Shown: positions 59,822 to 64,000 of the stretch, one piece after another | Layout: every line of letters begins with the position of its first letter | How positions within the stretch are numbered: position 1 is the first letter of the stretch | Assembly (NCBI RefSeq): GCF_004004555.2 | Contig: NZ_SACP01000001.1 | Span: 310,001-374,000, forward strand | Origin: Methylobacterium oryzihabitans | GTDB taxonomy: Bacteria; Pseudomonadota; Alphaproteobacteria; Rhizobiales; Beijerinckiaceae | Reading direction: 5' to 3' | Length of the DNA: 64,000 bases | Made by a program: the position numbers and the translations under genes | Notes under the pieces: model-generated | Told to the model about the DNA's origin: nothing | Seen by the model: only the letters and a program-made list of their open reading frames with translations | Databases searched by the model: none

Positions 59822-60846
59822 CACTGGTCTCCTCTCGGGTGCTTCCAGGCGTTGCGCAGGGTCTCGGCCATCGCCGCGTGGGCGGCCTCGGGCGAGAGGG
59901 CGTCGGCGGCGGGGCGGCGCAGGGCCGCCCGCAGCGGGTCGGGGCCGGCGGGTGGGCGGGCGGCGACGACCCGGAACGCGCCCTCGATCGAGGCCGGGCT
60001 CATCGCGGCGGCCTCGGCCTCGCCGAGGCTCGCGGCGACCGCCGCCCGCCGGATCGCGCCGGCGTCGAGGCCGGCCGGGTCGAAGCCGTCGCCGAGGAGC
60101 CGGCGGGCGTCGGCGATCAGCGCCGCCCGCTCGGCCGCCAGGGCGTCGATGTCGGGCGCCCCGGCGCGGAGCGCCGCGATCTCGCCGTCGCGCAGGGCGA
60201 GCGCCGCCGCGTGCTCCTCGCGCAGGCGGGCCATCGCGGTGTCGTGGGCGAGCAGCGTCGCCACCGCGTCGGCGAGGCGCCGGCGCAGGTCGCCCTCCGC
60301 CCCGTCGCCGATGCGGCATTCGGGGCCGGCGCGGCCGCGCTCGACGATCGCGACATGGTCGACCACCACGCCGGTCTGGCGAGCGTCGTAGGGGCTGCCG
60401 TCCGGCGCGGTGCCGGGGGTCCAGTCGAGGTCGCAATGGTAACCGACCGAGATCTCGCGGCGTCCGCCCTGCACCGCCGCGATGGCGGCGGCGTCGGCGA
60501 GGAGCATCGGGATGCGGACGAACTCGCCGTCGCGCAGAACCTCGTCGCCGACATGCCCGCGGGCGACCTCGCGCCACGTCCGCGGGGTCACGGCCTCGGC
60601 CGGGTGGTCGAGGGTGACCGCCTTGTGGCCGAAGCTGCGCAGGGATTCGGCCCGGAAGATCTCCTCGGGGTCGCGGTAGACCCGGACCGCGGCGAGATCC
60701 GGCCGGGCGAGCTCGTCGCCGCGGTAGAGCTGGACGTTGCCGGCCCGGGCGGCCCGGGCCTGGACCACGAGGGCGCCGTTGCGCGTCGGGCGCGCGGCGT
60801 CGATCCCGGCCGCGGGGCCGAGGCTGAAGGTGTCGAACAGGGGCAT
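59821..60846 (-). CDS. DUF2213 prohead protease fused to scaffold
   Basis: 341 residues, ATG 60846. N-terminal DUF2213 (about 1-165): FGHKAVTLDHP with the active-site His region, ARGHVGDEV, GGRREISVGYHCDLDW with the probable Ser, and VVDHVAIVERGRAGPECR. The C-terminal half (about 190-260) is a coiled coil (LREEHAAALALRDGEIAALRA), likely scaffold. Processes the capsid during prohead maturation. Confidence 0.85.
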   Translation of the reverse strand: MPLFDTFSLGPAAGIDAARPTRNGALVVQARAARAGNVQLYRGDELARPDLAAVRVYRDPEEIFRAESLRSFGHKAVTLDHPAEAVTPRTWREVARGHVGDEVLRDGEFVRIPMLLADAAAIAAVQGGRREISVGYHCDLDWTPGTAPDGSPYDARQTGVVVDHVAIVERGRAGPECRIGDGAEGDLRRRLADAVATLLAHDTAMARLREEHAAALALRDGEIAALRAGAPDIDALAAERAALIADARRLLGDGFDPAGLDAGAIRRAAVAASLGEAEAAAMSPASIEGAFRVVAARPPAGPDPLRAALRRPAADALSPEAAHAAMAETLRNAWKHPRGDQ

Positions 60847-60900
60847 GGCTCTCGCTCGCAGGCCGGCCGCTTGGGGAAAGCCGGGGCCGGCAGACCGGCG

Positions 60901-62169
60901 TCAGGCGGGCGGGCGCCGGGACAGGGCGGCGTCGAGGCCCGGAAACAGGTCGGCGCCGCGCAGCCAGCCCTCGACCCCGGCGCCGAGGGCTGCCGCCGGC
61001 ACGAGGCCCTCGCGGGCGAGAATCGCCGCGGTCTCGGCCTTGATCCGGCCGGTCTCGGCCTTCTCGCGCTCGCCCGGCTGGCTCAGGGGCCGCCACTCGT
61101 ACCAGACCTCGGGCGCCGCCCGGCCGAGGGCGTGGCGCAGGAGCAGCGCGTCGAGGCGGGCGAGGGCCGGCGTCAGCTCGGCCTTCTGCCGGGCGGCGAC
61201 GTGATCGTGGTAGTTGCGGGCATCGGCCTCGCCGGTGGCGTTGAGGCCGGCCGGCGACTGGCCGAGGAGCCGCGTCACCGGGATGTCGGCGGCGCCGGCG
61301 GCGACCTGGAGGAACAGGCGCGCCGTCTCGGGCAGGCCGGCGAAGTCGAGCTGCTTCTGCTGGTAGCGCTCGCCGGTCGGGCTGGCGCCGTCGCCCTCCA
61401 GCAGCAGCATCCCGAACATCCCCTTCATCCGCGCCGCGTAGGCGAAGCGTTCCGTCAGGCGCCGGGTGCCGTCCTCGGTGGCGAGCGCCTGCGACAGGCC
61501 CGGCACCGAGATCACGTCCTGCTTGGACTCCGGCAGCATCGCCGCGATGTGGGCTGCGGCGCTGCTCGCCTGATCGACCGCCTCGAACGCCGCCTGGAGC
61601 ACGCTGTCGCCCCAGCCCTCGCCGCCGCCCTCCTCCGGGACGGGGGCGCCGAGGAGCCGCACCACCCGCGACGGGTGGACCGCCTGCCCGCCCGGCAGGG
61701 CGTAACCGGCCGGCTCGGCGAACCACGGCGAGAGCGGGTCGCGCTCGACCGCGCCGGCCCGGATCGCGTGGCGGCTCACCGCGTGCAGGAAGCGCAGGGA
61801 CCCGCGCCCGACCCGCTCGGGGTCGAGCGGCAGGGCGGGATCGGGGGCGCCGTCGCCGATCAGGATCACGGCGCCGCCGTAGAGCCGGGCGAGGCGCAGA
61901 GCCTGCATCACGACCGCGCGCAGGCGCAGGCCCGCTTCCGCCGCCTCGATCGCCGCGACGTCGGCGGGGGCGGCCTGCCACGCCCGCCACTCGCGCAGCA
62001 TGTCGAACGGCACCACGTCGACGATCTTGCGGGCGAGCCAGTTGTCCCGGTAGGCGGCCTCCAGCTCCGCCCGCGCCCGCGGGACGTGAACGTGAAGGAG
62101 CCCGGCGCTCTTGTCGCGCGGGCCGCCGAGGCCGGAGACGAGGTTCTGGAGACGGTCGGCGAGCCACAT
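60901..62169 (-). CDS. DUF1073 portal protein
   Basis: 422 residues from ATG 62169 (a GTG at 62175, overlapping the terminase stop as GTGA, is an alternative). AYRDNWLARKIVDVVPFDMLREWRAW, PESKQDVISVPGLSQAL, ARMKGMFGMLLLEGD and TRLLGQSPAGLNATGEADARNYHDHV define the DUF1073 portal family. It forms the DNA entry channel at one capsid vertex. 54 bases before the protease gene. Confidence 0.87.
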   Translation of the reverse strand: MWLADRLQNLVSGLGGPRDKSAGLLHVHVPRARAELEAAYRDNWLARKIVDVVPFDMLREWRAWQAAPADVAAIEAAEAGLRLRAVVMQALRLARLYGGAVILIGDGAPDPALPLDPERVGRGSLRFLHAVSRHAIRAGAVERDPLSPWFAEPAGYALPGGQAVHPSRVVRLLGAPVPEEGGGEGWGDSVLQAAFEAVDQASSAAAHIAAMLPESKQDVISVPGLSQALATEDGTRRLTERFAYAARMKGMFGMLLLEGDGASPTGERYQQKQLDFAGLPETARLFLQVAAGAADIPVTRLLGQSPAGLNATGEADARNYHDHVAARQKAELTPALARLDALLLRHALGRAAPEVWYEWRPLSQPGEREKAETGRIKAETAAILAREGLVPAAALGAGVEGWLRGADLFPGLDAALSRRPPA

Positions 62170-62171
62170 GG

Positions 62172-63617
62172 TCACAGGACTCCCAGCATGCCGTAGCCCG
62201 GGACCGCGAGCGCCGCGAAGGCGCGCGACAGGGCGTCGATCTGGTCGAGGAAGGCGCCGTTGGGAAACAGCGCCGCCTCGTCCAGGAAGGCGTCGTTCCA
62301 CGGGCCGGCGACGAGGTGGAGGTTGCCGGCCTCGGCCTGGGCGGAGACCGGTTGCGCCCGGGTCGCCTTGTCGCCGCTCTCGGGCGTGGCGCGGGCGTCG
62401 AAGCCGGCGAGCCGGCGGACGAGGTACTGCGCCTGGGCCTTGCCGGCCTGGCCGGGATCCTGGGGCAGAAGAACCCGGCAGTCGGGGCCGTCCTCGGCCG
62501 CGGTGGCGAGGATCAGCCGCTCGACGCCGCCCGGCGAGAGCCGGTCGCGGCGCATGTCGGCGAGGTAGAGGTGGCCGTCGGGCGCCCGGCCGAGTTTGGC
62601 GCCGGCGGTGTAGGCCGGTTCCGAACCCGGCCGCGGCACGCTTGCGGCGAGGTCCCAGGCCCGCACCCAGCGGCAGCCGGCGGGTGCGGCGCCCACGCGG
62701 CCGAACCACGCCCGCTTGAACAGCCCGCCCTCGCGCGGTGCCGGCCGCTGCTGGAACTGGCCGGCGGCGGCGTAGGCGCCCATCGCCGCCTTGTCGCGCT
62801 CCACCGTGGCGCGCGGGAAGCGGGCGGGGAACAGCAGTTCGCCCGCCTCCCGCCGCGGATCGCGAAAGCCGATGCCGGTGACGCAGGCGCGCTCGGGCTC
62901 GAACTCCATCGGCAGCATCAGGTGCTCGTAGCCGAGGTCCCGGGCCAGGATGGTGCCGGCGACGTCGCGCTCGTGCAGCCGCTGCATGATGACCACGATC
63001 GCCGAGCCGGCCGGGTCGTTGAGCCGGGTCGGCACCGCCTCGAGGAACCAGCGGTTGACCGCCTCGCGGACGCGCTCCGAGTTGGCGCCCTCGACCGAGA
63101 TCGGGTCGTCGAGGATGAGGCGGTCGCCGCGCGACCCGGTGATCGAGCCGGCCGAGACCGCCTCGCGCAGGCCGGTGGCGCGGGTCTCGAAGCGCTGCTT
63201 GCTGTTCTGGTCGGGCATGAGCTGCACCCCCTCGCCCCACAGGGCGCGGTACCAGTCGGAGGTGACGAGGCGGCGCGCGCGCAGGTTGTCGCGCACGGCG
63301 AGCCGCAGGGCGTGGGAGACCGCGACGGTGCGCAGGGCCGGCCGGCCGCGCGGGCCCCATTCCCAGGCCGGCCAGAACACGCCGGCCGCGAGGCTCTTCA
63401 TCGTGCCCGGCGGCACGTTGATGAGCAGCCGGGTGATCTGGCCGGCGGTGATCGCCTCGAGGTGCTCGGCGACCGCATCGATGTGCCAGCCGTGGCTGTA
63501 GGGGGCGGCCGGCTCGATCACCGGCCAGGCCCGGCGGATGAAGCCGGCGAGGCCCTGCTCGCAGTCGAGCCGGTCAAGCGCCCGCAGCAGGGCCGGCGGG
63601 TCGCGCAGCCAGGACAT
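62172..63617 (-). CDS. Phage terminase large subunit
   Basis: 481 residues from ATG 63617 (the frame is open back to 63695 but there the sequence is a Ser-rich shadow of the upstream gene). Walker A VPPGTMKS (68-75), an adenine-binding GWHIDAVAEHLEAI, Walker B DRLILDDPIS, and a C-terminal nuclease part (RAWDLAAS..., then Asp positions). Motor that packages DNA into proheads through the portal. Overlaps the small-terminase-like ORF by 44 bases. Confidence 0.9.
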   Translation of the reverse strand: MSWLRDPPALLRALDRLDCEQGLAGFIRRAWPVIEPAAPYSHGWHIDAVAEHLEAITAGQITRLLINVPPGTMKSLAAGVFWPAWEWGPRGRPALRTVAVSHALRLAVRDNLRARRLVTSDWYRALWGEGVQLMPDQNSKQRFETRATGLREAVSAGSITGSRGDRLILDDPISVEGANSERVREAVNRWFLEAVPTRLNDPAGSAIVVIMQRLHERDVAGTILARDLGYEHLMLPMEFEPERACVTGIGFRDPRREAGELLFPARFPRATVERDKAAMGAYAAAGQFQQRPAPREGGLFKRAWFGRVGAAPAGCRWVRAWDLAASVPRPGSEPAYTAGAKLGRAPDGHLYLADMRRDRLSPGGVERLILATAAEDGPDCRVLLPQDPGQAGKAQAQYLVRRLAGFDARATPESGDKATRAQPVSAQAEAGNLHLVAGPWNDAFLDEAALFPNGAFLDQIDALSRAFAALAVPGYGMLGVL

Positions 63618-64000
63618 CGGCGATGCGCCGGAGCTGCTCGCGCTGCTCGGGACCGAGAAGCCGGAGCGCGACGTCGATGCGGGGTGCTTGCTCACCGGCT
63701 CCGCCGTCGAGGCCCAGGGCCTGCCGTTCGAGGTCGATCCAGAGACGCGCCGCCGCCGCGATGTCGCGCAGGGCGGCGCTGCGGCGGGGCAGCGAGACGG
63801 CGCGCTCCAGGGCCTCGCGCCGGGACGGCTCGTCGTCGGCCGCGGTGGCGGCGGCGATCAGCCCTTCGAGTTCGCCGATGCGGGCCGAGGCCGCGTGGAG
63901 TTCGTCGAGCAGCCGCAGGGTCACGGCCTGCCCCTGCTCGATCACGATGCGGCGGGCCTCGGCGCCGCGGGCCGGCGGCAGGAGGTCGGGCTCCGGGGTC
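63574..64000 (-). CDS. Small-terminase-like protein, partial (runs off right edge)
   Basis: The open frame extends past 64000, so its start lies outside the window; a GTG at 63945 is not necessarily the start. Visible part: helical coils (LRLLDELHAASARIGELEGLIAAA; LRDIAAAARLWIDLERQALGLDG) and a C-terminal RIDVALRLLGPEQREQLRRIADVL. Its position directly before the large terminase suggests a DNA-recognition (small terminase) subunit, but no family motif is visible. A phage gene with confidence, its function only by position. Confidence 0.6.
   Translation of the reverse strand, partial: TPEPDLLPPARGAEARRIVIEQGQAVTLRLLDELHAASARIGELEGLIAAATAADDEPSRREALERAVSLPRRSAALRDIAAAARLWIDLERQALGLDGGAGEQAPRIDVALRLLGPEQREQLRRIADVLAARPAGPAAGA

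Larger units (their letters stand above)
44961..64000 (-). mobile_element. Prophage/GTA-like structural cluster (left end; continues beyond window)
   Basis: Twenty-one leftward genes plus one rightward gene, from a partial small-terminase-like ORF at the right edge to a TM/coiled-coil protein at 45012, ending in a strong leftward terminator at 44961-44992. Tail gene order (terminator, tube, chaperone, tape measure, DUF2460, DUF2163, NlpC/P60, TIM-barrel megatron) is that of RcGTA. The head genes (DUF1073, DUF2213, DUF2190, DUF2184) are of another phage family. Endolysin and holin-type genes are present; no integrase, repressor or attachment site is seen. Whether it is an intact prophage cannot be decided here. 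Confidence 0.85.

Noticed and set aside
58422..62169. Assignment of the head genes as RcGTA homologs
   Set aside because: DUF1073, DUF2213 and DUF2184 differ from the HK97-type portal, protease and capsid of RcGTA; only the tail is GTA-like.
63618..63695. N-terminal extension of the large terminase
   Set aside because: The residues are Ser-rich and are an out-of-frame reading of the upstream terminase-like gene; family similarity begins at MSWLRDPP.
1..64000. tRNA, rRNA or tmRNA genes and tRNA attachment site for the prophage
   Set aside because: No cloverleaf-like or rRNA-like sequence was recognised by reading; a covariance-model search would be decisive.

Overview
This is a very GC-rich, gene-dense stretch of an alphaproteobacterial chromosome. 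GC-rich codons, GTG/TTG starts, many 4-base ATGA/GTGA gene overlaps, a MucR/Ros regulator, a DUF2126/alpha-E/transglutaminase operon, two branched-chain-amino-acid-type (LIV) ABC cassettes and a prophage with a gene-transfer-agent-type tail all fit Rhizobiales. A Methylobacterium-like organism is my best guess, made from gene content alone. No rRNA, tRNA or CRISPR array was recognised.

Layout. (1) 1-604: 5' part of ilvD, leftward, with a dyad-rich leader. (2) 1098-9182: a leftward zinc peptidase diverging from a rightward three-gene operon (transglutaminase+DUF2126 amidoligase; circularly permuted ATP-grasp+alpha-E; transglutaminase), a predicted and biochemically undefined peptide-ligation system. 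(3) 9296-9501: first copy of a large palindromic repeat. (4) 9537-13651: surface-polysaccharide-like cluster with two glycosyltransferases, a TVP38/TMEM64 protein and a DUF2142 membrane protein. (5) 14099-24178: housekeeping and small secreted genes (purM-purN, LprI-like protein, molybdopterin oxidoreductase, ndk, two DUF2147 proteins flanking a GST-type gene) followed by a zinc alcohol dehydrogenase and an SDR. (6) 24222-31905: FCD-type GntR regulator divergent from a LIV ABC cassette, whose third gene fuses permease and both ATPases, followed by a 3-hydroxyacyl-CoA-dehydrogenase-like enzyme and a beta-keto-acid cleavage enzyme (BKACE). The second repeat copy lies between binding protein and permease. 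(7) 32018-42755: an SMP-30 lactonase, a BrnT toxin with an HTH antitoxin, an Ldh-type dehydrogenase, a second LIV cassette (permease-ATPase fusion), a UxaA-family dehydratase and an MFS carrier. Together these suggest uptake and breakdown of a sugar acid or related hydroxy acid. (8) 42793-44948: small secreted GYR-rich protein, MucR lacking its zinc ligands, and an L,D-transpeptidase.

(9) From about 44961 to the right edge lies a leftward prophage or GTA-like particle cluster. Read in transcription order it holds a small-terminase-like ORF, large terminase, DUF1073 portal, DUF2213 protease/scaffold, DUF2190 cement protein, DUF2184 capsid, connector proteins, tail terminator, tube, chaperone, short tape measure, DUF2460, DUF2163, NlpC/P60 peptidase, TIM-barrel megatron protein, DUF2793 fibre, GH108 endolysin and holin-type membrane proteins. 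It ends at a strong leftward terminator. The tail follows RcGTA gene order, but the head genes belong to a different phage lineage. No integrase is visible; the element continues past the window.

Most promising for new biology: the amidoligase/ATP-grasp/transglutaminase operon, the repeat whose arms are inverted relative to its core, the BrnT-HTH pair, and the chimeric prophage.
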